Shown piece by piece: positions 1 to 44,078 of a stretch of 64,000 bases of DNA. The first letter of the stretch is position 1, and each line of letters opens with the position of its first letter. The stretch is taken from positions 1-64,000 of the forward strand of contig VXCM01001392.1 of the NCBI GenBank assembly GCA_014773175.1, in the 5' to 3' direction. The notes under the pieces are model-generated. The model was given only the letters and a program-made list of their open reading frames with translations. It did not search any database and was not told the origin of the DNA. This DNA is from Lucifuga dentata (taxonomy: Eukaryota > Chordata > Actinopteri > Ophidiiformes > Bythitidae). The position numbers and the translations under genes were made by a program.

Positions 1-18
1 AGGAGGAGGAGGAGGAGG
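1..18. repeat. (AGG)n microsatellite at the window edge
   Basis: A pure AGG trinucleotide run that is cut by the left edge of the window. The following 160 bases show no recognisable feature. Confidence 0.8.
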
Positions 19-178
19 TATAAGGCTCAGGCTCAGAAATAAAATCATGCATGTCAAAGCAGATCAACTCCAAAAACAAACCTGGAGTTTTCTTTTATAA
101 CCCTCACATGCTTGGTGCCAAACGACTAAACTCTCCTGATTCCTATGATCTAAGTCCTGATATGTCTCCTTTCTGAAG

Positions 179-757
179 TTAAAGGTCGTTTTGCATCTTT
201 GAGCCTAATATATTCAATTTTCATACACATAGTGATACTGACAATCACTTCCCAAAGCATACTACTGGAATGGTGAATTAATTTTTTTTTTTCCTACCTT
301 CCAGACTGCCATTGTTTTCAGTTCATTCTGATACGCTATTAAAATCAACTTGTTGATACTTGAAACGTTCTTGGGATAGGTAATCCATCATCGCCAACAA
401 GATGTGTATTCAAGATTTTTTTCAAACTTACGCAATTTTAGCATTTAAGCGCAATAAAAAGCATGAAGTGAATGTATGTCTCCATTGGGGAATATAGTCC
501 CAAAAGAAGACAGTTTATCGAAAAATGTAATCATCACTGACTTCATAATTTTACGTAACTATTAGCAGGCAAAATATTGATTTTTAAGTTGGGTGTATCG
601 CTTGAATATTTGATTTTGAGAGATTAAGAGATGTTGCAAAATATCAGGAAAGCTGAAATATGGTTTTATCCTCTGGGAAATGGTTGTCAGTAACGTAACG
701 TATGAAAATTGAATATACTAGGCTCAAACATGCAAAATGGTCAGTATGGTCCTTTAA
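179..757 (+). mobile_element. TTAA-flanked MITE, copy 1 (subfamily A)
   Basis: The left end is a diverged TTAAAGG terminus (the GGACC motif is mutated), followed by the family segment with TTTGAGCCTAATATATTC. The right end reads GCAAAATGGTCAGTATGGTC then CTTTAA. The inner sequence matches the other A copies in order, including the CCTTCCAGAC and GAATATAGTCCCAAAAGAAG segments. There is no coding potential. It lies in the intergenic region left of prr18. Confidence 0.85.
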
Positions 758-1361
758 GCTTTGCCTGGGAAATGCCCCTTACTGCCACTGACCGACCGCA
801 TAGCTAAAGTTTATGAGGCGAATCTGTTCAGGAAGTGTCTGCTTTGTCTTTTCTCACAAAAGCTGCTGGAGATGCAGAAATGATCACTTCTGTTGCCACA
901 GCGATGCCGTCATGGCAGAGCGAAGGGCCCCGCAGTTCTTTGCTTTCTCTGCTGTGTGAGTGTCAGCGACGGGTCGAAGGCTGCATCCATCTGTGCTGCA
1001 GGCCACAGTAAATCACCCATGGGTAACGTGGCCTTCCTGCTGTACCGCGTCACTCTGTGAGACAGTGATAAAGACGCGTGGCAGTGAGGAGGACAGAAGC
1101 CTGGAGCCATTTCCTGTCACTGCTGATCCAGAGGGATTACAGCAGAAACAGACGAGACACGGAGAAATTGCAGATATGATCATGATCACAGAGAGACCGA
1201 CAACTTAAGATGAAAAGGACCCAAAGGTAACAAAGGAGAAAAAAAGTGTTTCCAGTTGCAACCAAGATGGCCTCAACACTTTTCTTATGTGTTAACACAC
1301 TCAAGTACAACAATTTGATCATGTTAGTCAGCTTAGACCTGCATCAGACTTAAAGCAGCTC
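758..1361. other. Unannotated stretch between two MITE copies
   Basis: I see no gene, RNA or repeat here. Short open frames on both strands (for example 910..1110 and 960..1208) have no recognisable protein similarity or splice structure, so I treat them as chance. Confidence 0.6.
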
Positions 1362-1941
1362 TTAAAGGACCATACCAGTGATGGTGCATGTGGCGCTTCA
1401 TACCCAATATATGCAATCATATACAGTACATGTATGTTACTGACAACCATTTCCCAAAACATATTACTTTAGTGGGGAAATTTTAGAATTGTTTTTCCTA
1501 ACTTCCAGACTGCCGTTGGTTTCAGTTCATTCCAGTGTGCTATTAAAATCTATTTGTAGAAACTTGAAACAGGCTTGAGATATGTAATCCATCACAGAGT
1601 ACAAGATGTCTGTTAATTTTTTTTTTTTTTTTTTTNCCAACACGGAGCTGCATGGAAGACAATGTATGTCTCTGCCAGGAAATATAGTCCCAGGAGAAGA
1701 CAACTGTTACCGAGAAATTTAAATGACCGTGCCTTCTACAATCATGCATAAGTGTTAGAAGGCAAAACACTGAATTTTAAGGTGGGTTCACCTGAACAAG
1801 TGATTTTGAAAGATTAGACTGGAAAAAATAACAAGAAAACTACAGTTTTATGTTTTTGAAATTGATAGTCAGTAACATACCATATGCGGGCTGATTATAT
1901 TGTGCTCAAACATGCACACAATTGCCGGTATGTTCCTTTAA
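1362..1941 (+). mobile_element. TTAA-flanked MITE, copy 2 (subfamily B)
   Basis: The ends are TTAAAGGACCATACC and GGTATGTTCCTTTAA. The interior carries the B-type variants (CTCTGCCAGGAAATATAGTC and CCAGGAGAAGACA) rather than the A type. A poly-T tract with a single N at 1636 interrupts it. It is more diverged than the A copies and non-coding. Confidence 0.8.
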
Positions 1942-2751
1942 CCCAGCACAGACAGAGGTGTGAATAGCTAAATAACAGCAATGAATACCACTGATGAGAA
2001 AGAAAAGGAGGGAGGCGGATAAACAAAGACACAGTTGAAGTGACACAATGGAGGAGGATTACACAACTTTTAGTCACCAAGCCAGCTGATAATATCATCA
2101 CAGGTACCATAGAGAACCCAACCTGGGTTGGTACATGCTGTACTCAGCCATGATCTCAGTCTGCCATGCTACAATAAAAACCTCTTTGTGACACTGAATG
2201 TGGACTTCTTGTCTATTCAGGACAAGCAGCTCAGCATAAATGTGTTTCAATTCATCTACTTTTTCCAGGATGTCACTACAGCAACATGCCAAACTCTCAG
2301 TGGGTTAGCTGAGATACCTTTCTGACATCAACAGGCAATAAGTACTCATCCAAGATAGAGGGTAGGGTGCTGGATCGATGGAGATCTCTGCACTTAGAGG
2401 TCATGGTGGCTCAGCTAAGTCGACCTTTAAGGAAAACAGGCTAAATCAGTCATTTAATTAATTTATGACAAATATTTCAAGGCAAAAGATGTCAGAAATA
2501 TGACTGCAAAGGTGTGATAATCACATTCCCAAATCACGGTAAAGTGTTGTTACTTGACAAGTAATATCTTAAAATATCTTACCAATGTAAAAGCCCGTCA
2601 AATATATCTATTTTTTTAATAAACCCAGTCGGCCTGTGCGGAACGTGTAATTGAGTTCCAAAGTGTGCCACACTCTCAGCAAAACTCTGGTTACCAAGTT
2701 ACAGAGAACAATGCAACAATGCAGAAGGGTTAAAGCTTATTACAGGAGACA

Positions 2752-2796
<45 letters not shown>

Positions 2797-4039
2797 CACA
2801 CAAAGTACTGACCCTGCATGAAAAGTTAATTTGCAGCAAGACCACAGCTTTTCTTGACTTAAAGGCTATATTGGTTTTATGTCATTCTTATTTCTAAATT
2901 CATAATTTTCTGCACTTTGTACCTGGTACTTTGCTCTCCTTTTTCATAAAGTTCATCACCACATATAAAATTGAAAGAGTTCTCTGTAGCTCATACAGAA
3001 TTCAGCACAATTGTGGAGGTTCTGGGGTTAAATATCCCATTCTGTGTAGAATCTGCACAGCCAGGAAATTTTGGATGGAAAATGTCAAATCATGTGTAGC
3101 CTGTTTGGCACCCAAAACTAATGCAGACTGGAGGTTCCTTCATTTTCTGCAGGGAGGATGTACTGTATCTGGGCACACTGGCCAACCCTGCTTAACAGGA
3201 AATCTAAGAAGCTTAGTACACTAATGCCCAAATGGCTTTAGGAAAGCCACGATGGCAACAAAGAGCTTTGAAAACAGTCTGGGAACCGAGCAAAGTGTAA
3301 AAGAAACCCAAATTAGTGCCAACAAGCAGTATGTCTACACAATAATTTCACAGGCCTCACACAAACCAGCTTTAAAAAGGGGTTAAAGGTCACCGACACT
3401 TGCATAGTTTCAAACATTTTACTTCAAATGGCATCAAATTATCAAATTACAGTACAAATACTTAGCAAATCTTAAATATTGTTTATAACCAATTAATCCC
3501 CACAAAGGACATTCACCTCTTATTGGAGGGAAAATAAACAGTTCAGTTTGGTTTCAGCAGCAGGCGTAATGACAGCTTATTGTTCTCAGACACAAAGGAA
3601 CCGTTTTCAACTCTGCACCGAGTCCCTTGATGCAAAAACCTTCTGCAAACCCCGAAAACGTAAAACGTGCAAAAGAAGAGACTATTAAGGTTTTCAACTC
3701 AGACTTCAAATGAACAGGCATAAAATCAAACATGAACTTCCCAGAGAATCAAAAGAAGCACTGCTGGTTGAGCCACAGGCTGCAAAAAATCTTTAATTTA
3801 GGGTCTTAGAATCAGAATTTGGCATACTTCCTGTTGTTCCAATGCAAATTATCTTGTCTTTAATATCTGTTCTTTTTTTTAATGTACTGACTGGAGATTA
3901 AAAAAAAAGAAGAAAAAGAAAAACAAAACAAGTTTTAACATTCCAGTGGAGGCAAGTGCAACAAACTGGAGCAGGCCCACATCAGTGCACACTTTTAATG
4001 AGTCCTAGAATTTAAAAATGAAAAGTCAAAGGTCAAGTA
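1942..4039. other. Intergenic stretch and expected prr18 3' region
   Basis: No coding exon is visible. It contains a (CA)n microsatellite at 2753..2803. The part nearest 4040 should be the prr18 3' UTR, since prr18 is read leftwards. Several ATTAAA-type signals occur on the minus strand (around 3859 and 3993), but none stands out enough to name the cleavage site. Confidence 0.5.
2753..2803. repeat. (CA)n microsatellite
   Basis: About 25 units of CA with one CG interruption. Confidence 0.95.
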
Positions 4040-4807
4040 TCAGCATCCTTTAAGGTGCGGTAGAGCAGAAACTTTGTCCACTTTGCCCAAAGCTGCAGCA
4101 CTTTCCACCCCTTTCAGCCACTCTTTGCATTTCCTCACAACAGTCTCATCCACGTCTCCGTCCTCCTCCTCGTATTCTACGTCGTCGTACTTGTATTGAT
4201 CGTTCAGCAGAGAGATTTTAACGATGGCGGTGATGTCCTGCTCCGCGCTTTCCACTTTGGCCATCGGGACGCCGCTTTTGGAGCCTCCGTGCGCCTTTTT
4301 GGATGGGAAAACGCGTCTGTGCCGAAAGTCCGCAGACGCGCAGCATTTCTGCTGCTTCGCCATCATTTGCTTTTCTAGGTTGCGTTTTTGAATGACGAGG
4401 ATGGCTTCGGGGGTGAGACTGAGGGTGAACTGGATCTCCTTCTCCGTGTCTTCTTTGTCGTGGGTCAGTCTGGTGGAATCCATGGAGCTAGAGCGCCTGA
4501 CTACCTCTGATGAGTCCTGAGATTTGGGCACCGTCAGCCAAGAGCCCTTTCCCCCGGTCTCCTCACCGGTACCGAGCTTCTGAACTGAAACTTTACTCTT
4601 CTGTTGCTGCGTTTTACGCCCCAAACTCCTCAAATTCGCAGATGACCAAGATGTGGGCTGCTTCTCCTTGTCGGACTCCCCCATCTCTCCTCTGGATTTG
4701 CTGGTGAGCTCAGTCTTAGGAGGCACTGCGTTGGCTTTCTTTTTCCCGAAGAGATCCCTGCCGGGAGAGGAGATCCGCTGCTGGAGGCTGATGGGCGGAA
4801 AAGGCAT
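4040..4807 (-). CDS. prr18: Proline-rich protein 18 (prr18), complete single coding exon
   Basis: One uninterrupted frame of 255 codons on the minus strand, from ATG at 4807 to TGA at 4040. The start MPFPP, the central block SLTPEAILVIQKRNLEKQ (about residues 130-147) and the C-terminal block YDDVEYEEE...DETVVRKCKEW...GVESAA (about 207-237) match what I recall of vertebrate PRR18. The middle (20-125) is polar, Ser/Lys/Gln-rich and probably disordered. Unlike the mammalian protein (roughly 295 aa) it is not strikingly proline-rich. There is no signal peptide, membrane segment or known catalytic domain. The molecular function is not established in the family. Its neighbour sft2d1 is on the same strand, as in human 6q27, which supports the name. 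CCAAT boxes lie 300-410 bases upstream. Confidence 0.9.
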   Translation of the reverse strand: MPFPPISLQQRISSPGRDLFGKKKANAVPPKTELTSKSRGEMGESDKEKQPTSWSSANLRSLGRKTQQQKSKVSVQKLGTGEETGGKGSWLTVPKSQDSSEVVRRSSSMDSTRLTHDKEDTEKEIQFTLSLTPEAILVIQKRNLEKQMMAKQQKCCASADFRHRRVFPSKKAHGGSKSGVPMAKVESAEQDITAIVKISLLNDQYKYDDVEYEEEDGDVDETVVRKCKEWLKGVESAAALGKVDKVSALPHLKGC

Positions 4808-5105
4808 TTCTAGGATTTTTGGAAGCGATCAGACTATTAAAATAGAAAAGTGAAGATGTGGAATCCCTGCGTAAAGTACGGAGGAGGCATCATCATCCAA
4901 TAGAGAGGAGAGGAGACTGTAGTGCACCTGTTGGCCGCACCGGAATTCAACTGGTGCATATACACTCACACACACACGGTCTGTCTGCTTTATGATGCCG
5001 TTAGCAGGGAGGCGTGGTCAGGAGGAACAAAGACGCGAAAACCCGTGGTGATGTCATTTCATAAGTCGCTAATAACTTCCTTATTAAGGCACGTCATGTT
5101 CCTGT

Positions 5106-5221
5106 CCAATGGTGTTCCTTCCTGAAGTCATTGGACCAATGAACACACGCATGTAATTATTCCTTTAATTGATCACAATCAGCCAATCATTTGTAGTTTC
5201 TTTTAAATTGTTGCTTATTGG
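5106..5221. promoter_or_regulatory. Cluster of five CCAAT/ATTGG boxes upstream of prr18
   Basis: CCAAT occurs at 5106, 5136 and 5183, and the reverse form ATTGG at 5130 and 5217, all within 116 bases. This is 300-415 bases upstream of the prr18 start codon. Clustered CCAAT boxes are typical NF-Y sites. A regulatory role is inferred from position and density only. Confidence 0.45.
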
Positions 5222-7056
5222 TTGCCAAGCGACGCGAGCAGCACTGCAAAGCTACCAAGAAGCATCCAGGTGACCTGAAGTGGATTTTACAGTATAAAAA
5301 AAAATTGGAGGGGGGGTTAAAGGCTGATCTCAGAAGTTTGACGGCATTTACAGCATCAGATAAAAAAAAAAACTAAAAAACAAAAAAACTAATATGAATA
5401 AAAATGTAGGCTACATAAATCCAGATAATTAGAAAATACACACTGGGGGAATTTGGGGCTGTATGGGGCCCTAGAAGATGTCTGGGATTATAGATATTTA
5501 ATATGTTACTTTGGGGTCTATTCAAGGGGTCCAAAATTCCTAGCAACACGCCACTGATGACCACTGAATTCCCATTTGTGGACTGATAATTGATCATAAT
5601 GTGGATTTATCAATTATTGTTGTGACAAATCTTGGAATGGAATTGGAATTTTTAAGCATGATTTTTAACTGACAGTTTTAACTTTTCAAAGGCAGATTTG
5701 CTGTCAATTCCAGTCCCAGCCAACCTGGGAAAGCAGCCCAGTTGAAAATTGATGTTATTTCATTTTTCCATAATTTGCTTTAAATGCTTTTATGCTTTAA
5801 AAACCATCAAGTCATTCAAAAAAGCTAAAACAGCACATTGAGGATTTACTGTATGTGGTTGAATTTTCACCTCCCACTAACAATAAAGCCCCAAATGCCA
5901 AGTTAACACCTTCTCATTTGTTGTTGTGTCAGACAGAAGACACCTGGGAAAATATAAAAATAGCCTACAATATTGATTTCTCTTTCTTTCTGGTGTTGTC
6001 TGCACAATAGCCCCAGTACCTCAAATCATTCAATGTGACTGTTCCCTCATTGTGGTCAAGAAAAATCAATGGCCAAATCTAGTTTTTAGATCATGAGTAA
6101 TTGCCTTTGTGTTTGACAGTTTGTAAATCTCTTTGGCATTAAATCAATTAACATATACTATTAAATTGTAAATCAAAGGGAGATTTAAGTCTAATTATAT
6201 TTAAATGACTTGATTTTATTGGAAAAAAAACAATGCTTTTAAACAGGGAATAACATTACACATCTGTAGCATTAGGCTGCTAATACCCTAAAAAATGTTT
6301 TCTATTTAAATTATGAGAGGTACAGCAGAAAAGCTGCTTTGAGTAGAATTCTAATCTGGTTGATAATCTTGTGTAACTTCTTAAATTATAGTCTACATCA
6401 AATATCCAATGACAAACTGACGAATTTAGGAACGGCATTGCAATTTTTCATGACAACCAAAGCTAATTATTCACAAACATTTTACTGTTTCTATGCTGAA
6501 GTGGATCATAATTGTAATGGGACATACTAATTTCTGTGGATTCTGTTAGTTGGAATCCATCTTCTCTGTGAGGTAGCAGTGGATTAGAATACTGTAAATG
6601 AACAGGAAATAAATACTCCAACAGATTGCAAAGGGATGAGTAATTCCTTGTCATTTTGGTGCAAGCAAAGCAAAAACAACCAACCATCGAAGGAATTACA
6701 CTCCGCATTATTTGGTCCCTCAGATTACTTGGACAATAATATGGTGCTGATGGATTTGGTGGTCTAAGTTAGTTGGAAAAGAAGTAAAAGGAGATTTTGT
6801 GGTAATCCACCATCACATTACACAACCGTGTAATTAAACTATGAGGGGGTTGCAGCGGAACGATGCAAAAAACATGAAGCACAAAGAAATGCTTGAGGAA
6901 TGTTAAAATTAAACAGCTTTAACAGCATTTTTTTTCACTGCAAACAAAAGCTTAGGAAAGATCCGTGAATTACTCAAAACACGCCTCCCCATCAGCATAA
7001 TTTGAACATCTGCACCACAGATGGGGGTAGGCTGAGGTTATGAATCTTCAAGAGGG

Positions 7057-7072
7057 GGTTGTCATGACAACC
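7057..7072. promoter_or_regulatory. Perfect 16-bp palindrome of RFX X-box type
   Basis: The sequence GGTTGTCATGACAACC is a perfect inverted repeat and fits the RFX X-box pattern (GTTGYC-AT-GRCAAC). It lies about 1.1 kb downstream of the sft2d1 stop codon and 2.2 kb upstream of prr18. Factor binding is inferred. Confidence 0.4.
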
Positions 7073-7699
7073 GCATCCTCAGAGGCTGTGCCATCATGCC
7101 AAAACAGTATGAGGAATCTAATGCAAGCTATGCTGGGTTATTAGGTCACGTTCAAATTTCACATTCACAGTGCTCAGAAAAGTGTAATTAAGTGGGTCGC
7201 TGTTACATCTTACAGGAAATTAAATTTAGCAAGAAAACCAATTTTGAGGAAATCTGATGAGCTAAGGGAGGCAGGGAATGCCTCCCTTAGCTATCCCTCA
7301 GATATGCATGGAAGCAGTTCTTTCATCTCTTCAATCCTCAAAAAGCTGTACCTATCATACTGTATACTCCAGAGTATTCAGCCTGAAGCGTGTCTCCACT
7401 GCCTGAGGAAATCCAATTATCTATAAAAAGATGGAAGATGGAACCTCATGGTTTTAAACAAACAGAAGACAGAGAGAAACAACGTGCTTTAAAGGCTGAG
7501 AAAAAAAATGTGCTTTAATATGAACTCATCCATTTGTGTTTGAAGATAAAAGTTAAAAGAACAGAAGTCAGCATTTAAGTCATAGAAGAATAAAAAATAC
7601 AATATCACACTGTTAATAATGTAAATATATTTGTCAGAAATCTTTTCATAAATAATTTGTATATAAATATGTATTTCAATATCAGTCAATCAATCAACA

Positions 7700-7722
7700 T
7701 CTATCTATCTATCCATCTATCC

Positions 7723-7781
<59 letters not shown>

Positions 7782-7783
7782 CA
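7700..7783. repeat. (CTAT)n microsatellite
   Basis: About 20 tetranucleotide units with two CCAT variants near the left end. Confidence 0.95.
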
Positions 7784-8097
7784 CATACAGAGTATGGAAG
7801 ACACCCCATAGACAATGTAGAGTTGAAAAGTTCAAAGTCATGTCCCTGATCTTAAAAGGTATACTTAAGGATATACTGGTATGCTTAAGAAAATAAAATC
7901 ATATTTTAAATACATTAAGCACAAAAAGCACTCATTTTTCTCTCACAATAAAAAGCAATTAAAAGCCATAGCCTACTAAGTGTTAAAACAATCCGATCAT
8001 AATTATAGATTATTAACTAAAATTATTAACAAAGGTGAAGATTCACAGTACGAAGCGGCAATGGAAAAAATCTGGAGATACAGGGTAAAAAAAAAAC

Positions 8098-8103
8098 TTT
8101 ATT
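8098..8103 (-). terminator. Polyadenylation signal of sft2d1
   Basis: TTTATT on the plus strand reads AATAAA on the minus strand, about 110 bases after the sft2d1 stop codon at 8214. It is the nearest canonical signal. A 16-bp palindrome (8105..8120) lies directly beside it. Confidence 0.55.
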
Positions 8104-8213
8104 AAACCGTTATAACGGTTATTGGAGATACAGCGTAAAAAAGCCGTTATTGCGGAGCCACGGTACAGTTTACATAATTGGACCAGTCGTGTGAAATTGT
8201 GGACACGGCAGTC

Positions 8214-23607
<15,394 letters not shown>

Positions 23608-24039
23608 TACTGACAGCTAACTGGAAGCTTAATCAGATAAAAAATGTCCTCTAAACTTCTATATTTCCTGCGTAACGTCAAATGTTTACTATGCTTTCTG
23701 GTACATTATGGTCCAGGGAACTTTTTGCTCGTTATAGCTCCACTTCCGGGCTCCCAGGATGTTGTTTCCTGTCAGGAACGACTTGGAATCGGTTTGTTGT
23801 CGCACAGTGTTCGCTAGAATACCCGGAGCGGATTTTCAAAACTGACCGTGGATCAGTCCGAGGGCAACTACAGCAGACCCGCAACCTCTGAACCGGAGCT
23901 GCGTTTACGGGCTGTCGGAAATATAACAATTACGGAATAAAATACACGAGCTACAACCTAAATTATGTTTAAGGATGAGATTTAAATGACATTGATAAAT
24001 GTATGTTTTATATGAAGCTTTAATATATAATTTCTGCTC

Positions 24040-24670
24040 CGAGTAAGGCAATGCAAGGCAAGGCAAATTTATTTAAATAGCATAATTCAAACACAGAGGT
24101 AATTCAAAGTGCTTTACACAAACAAAATGCACTATAACAACATTTAAAAGACAATGTGAACAAAATAAAGCAACATTTAAAATACATTAAGAAATCAAAT
24201 AAAGCAACATTTAAAAACCAAGAGTAAAACAGGATAAAGTAAAAAATAAAATAAAATAAGGTAAAAGCAAATAAATAATCTACATGTGGTTATAGTGTGG
24301 AATTAATTAATTGGCCCCAGATTGAATTGCAGTGCAAAGCTTAATTAAAAGCAGTGCTAAAAAGAAAAATTGTAAGCCTGGTTTTAAAAGAGTTTTTTAA
24401 AAGAGACCTAAGATCTTCTGGAAGTTTGTTCCAGAGTTGTGGAGTAGAGAAACTAAATGCTGTCTCACCCTGCTTTGTTCTGACTCTGGGAACAGAAATC
24501 AGACCAGAACTAGACGACCTGAGAGATCTGGAGGGTTCTACGACAGAATCATGTCAGAGATATATTTTAGCCCTGAGCCATGCAGAGTTTTATAAACCAG
24601 TAAGAGTATTTTAAAATCAATACTGTGACATACACAGGCAGCCAGTACAGATATCTGAGGACTGGAGTGA
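24040..24670 (+). mobile_element. Interspersed repeat common in spiny-rayed fish (unclassified)
   Basis: It begins with AAGGCAAGGCAAATTTATTT and TTCAAAGTGCTTTACACA, phrases I recognise as widespread in percomorph genomes. It continues through CTGGTTTTAAAAGAG, GTTTGTTCCAGAGTTGTGG and TGAGCCATGCAGAGTTTTAT. An open frame at 24354..24614 inside it shows no known protein. It is probably a retrotransposon-derived, non-coding unit, and the class is not determined. Confidence 0.6.
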
Positions 24671-26070
24671 TGTGCAGTATTAGTTATAATACTTTTTTTT
24701 TTTTTAAATATTTAAGTTACCCTCTGCTTGCCTATACAATATATTGAAAAATAAATAACAAGTTAAAACATTTATTCTTTATATTAGAAGCTTTGGTATA
24801 TACTTTATCACAATGAATTCCATGCCTGTAAATAACCACTTTGCAGAAATGATATATTACCACATTGAGTGCTACACCAAAGGAGGAGAAACATTTTCTG
24901 TGATGTGAGTTAAGAGAGATTGAAAATGAGGCTCATTTTTTATTTCACTGCTTTATATGATGATTTAACAACTGTACTTTTGCAATAAAAATCCACAGTT
25001 CCTACAGATTTGAGTTGCATTTGCTGTCTTATAAAATAGTGTGGGTTGGACATACTTTTGCTATATGTTTTGTATGTTTTTTAACTACTATCCAGTGGCA
25101 TTTTTTTTAATCTAACCTGTTATAATTGATATTATTATTATTTTTTTTTTTAAAGTGGCATTGCACTGCTCACCAGTTTGCAGTTTTACTGTAGTACAAT
25201 AGATTAGATGGCTACAGTATCTTTTGGTCTGGTGACATGACCATGTTTGGTAAAGTTGTATTGGTTTATCTCATGCACAGAGTACTTTGATTAATTCCAT
25301 GCATAATTTTAATGATCTGAGATGATCAAAGTGAGAATTTTAAGGCCATAATTAATTCTGAGAAAAATAATGTATTTGAGGATACAATGGGTTCTAAATT
25401 AGCACTTCATTTTTCCTCACAGAAATTGTTTTCATGAAAGGTTTGGTACATTTTTAATCACCTTGCATGGGCTCAGGCTTTTAGACTGGAAACAAGAAGT
25501 GTGCTGACCATTGTGCCACATCCAATCCAGAATGGTGAATTGTCTTCCAACATTTTGTGTGTTAGGCTTAAGGTTTCCTTGTCTTTACTGACAACATAAC
25601 TGGCGCCAAATGAGATACAGTTCTGGAAGCTTTTGACTTGGGGAGTCACATTGTCCTGCTAAAGGACACAGTCATTGACTGTTTTATGTGTGAACCAGCA
25701 GAAATCTTCACTTTAATTAGCCCTAATTTCACAACTAACTTCATCCTGACTCTCATCAGACAACTTGACTATTCATCAAACTGCAATTCGTTTCTCTTGC
25801 ATCCTTGCATAAACGATGAACTGAAAGCCTGAACAAGAATGAATGGAGAGACTTCAATGACGAGCCAAATATTCTCAAATGTGTAAATGTGTGGGTAATC
25901 TTCATTGCACACCCCGGCTTCTGTGTGACTTGGATGTGATACAGACAGTGCAAGTTTCAAGTTTAATACGCACAGTTCAGAGTTTTTTCTTTTTGGCTTT
26001 TACAATCATACTTTCTCTATTGGTTTCAAAGGCAGCCATTCTGCCTCAGTTATTTGATTGCAAACCAGTC

Positions 26071-26125
<55 letters not shown>

Positions 26126-26128
26126 TCA
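26071..26128. repeat. (TTTC)n microsatellite
   Basis: About 14 tetranucleotide units, 600 bases upstream of the mertk start codon. Confidence 0.95.
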
Positions 26129-26277
26129 GATCAGATACTCCCATTACTACTTATTTATTACTATTTGTTGCTATTTATTTATTACTATTTATTTAAATTA
26201 CAAACTAAGTACTGATAGTCGTTATTTACAGATAGTCGCCTCATTATCCAGGATTAAAGCGCAGTAGCAGAGATTTA

Positions 26278-26292
26278 CCACTAGATGGCGGA
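26278..26292 (+). promoter_or_regulatory. CTCF-like site
   Basis: CCACTAGATGGCGGA matches the core CTCF consensus CCASYAGRKGGCRS at every defined position. It lies 427 bases upstream of the mertk start codon, in the spacer that separates two gene blocks of different human location. Binding is inferred from the motif. Confidence 0.5.
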
Positions 26293-26718
26293 GTTGCCCC
26301 GACAACTTCACTTCACTGTGTAAGATCTTGTACAACTATGAGATGTTTTGGTGCAAGCAATGTGTCGGATTTTTCAAATTTGAAAATATAATAATTAAAA
26401 ACACAAAATTAAAACATGCCAGTTCATGGGAAAATGTGCATGCATTTCCACCTATGAGCTGTGTAATCTGCTTCTTTCCCCTCTTGTCCCGTGCATTTTT
26501 CCCACTCAGTCCCGCCTTAGTGGGAGCCCACTCTCTCTCTCTGTGACGTCGACCCAGAAGTCAACAAAAATTTTTTCTGATGTGATCTATCGGGTCAACA
26601 ACTCCACTCAGTGTGTTGAAGCCACGCTGGTGGGTGATGCTGATGGCTGTTGGAGTTGTTTTGTCTCAGAGTAACAGCGGAGCTTTTATTTAGGCTATAG
26701 CGGACCACGGGGCTGGTC

Positions 26719-43705
<16,987 letters not shown>

Positions 43706-44072
43706 AATTCGGTACCGAGCAGATGAAACTGTAATGAAAAATGCCACGTCAGTACTAAACATGCTTCACTGCACTAGAGGCACCTTGATGTTTCCTAACA
43801 TGGACTATCTGTAGTGTTATTTTGCCTTGTGATCATTTGTCGAGTGGAAAGGTATGCTGCAAAACGGCCAGTCTACACATCAGTGTTCGGAGTATTATCT
43901 GTGTGTTAACACTGAACATGTTTATGCACATGTTCCTATAAGCTTTTGATACACTGAACTGTGAAATACATTACTATATTGAATTTTGTGTTGTAATGTA
44001 AATATAGAAGTGTACATTTATATATAATGTAAAGATGTGATTTATATTGATTTCTTTAAAATATTTGTGATA

Positions 44073-44078
44073 ATTAAA
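44073..44078 (+). terminator. Possible polyadenylation signal of mertk
   Basis: ATTAAA, the most common variant signal, lies 368 bases after the mertk stop codon. It is followed by a T/G-rich stretch (GGAATGTTTTGCC). I saw no AATAAA nearer to the stop. Confidence 0.4.

Larger units (their letters stand above)
4808..8213. other. prr18 upstream region and sft2d1 3' flank
   Basis: No further coding exon is seen. The first 450 bases upstream of prr18 hold the likely promoter and CCAAT cluster. The rest is AT-rich, with a 16-bp palindrome at 7057..7072 and a (CTAT)n microsatellite at 7700..7783. The right end, next to 8213, is the sft2d1 3' UTR with an AATAAA signal on the minus strand. Confidence 0.6.
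23608..26718. other. Divergent spacer between sft2d1 and mertk
   Basis: Both genes are transcribed away from this 3.1-kb region, so it should hold both promoters. It contains an interspersed repeat (24040..24670), a (TTTC)n microsatellite (26071..26128) and a CTCF-like site (26278). No coding exon is seen. The 5' untranslated exon parts cannot be placed from sequence alone. Confidence 0.6.

Noticed and set aside
960..1208. A possible small gene of 82 codons
   Set aside because: It has no similarity, no splice context and an overlapping opposite-strand frame of equal length.
24354..24614. An 86-codon open frame
   Set aside because: It is contained in an interspersed repeat and shows no recognisable protein.
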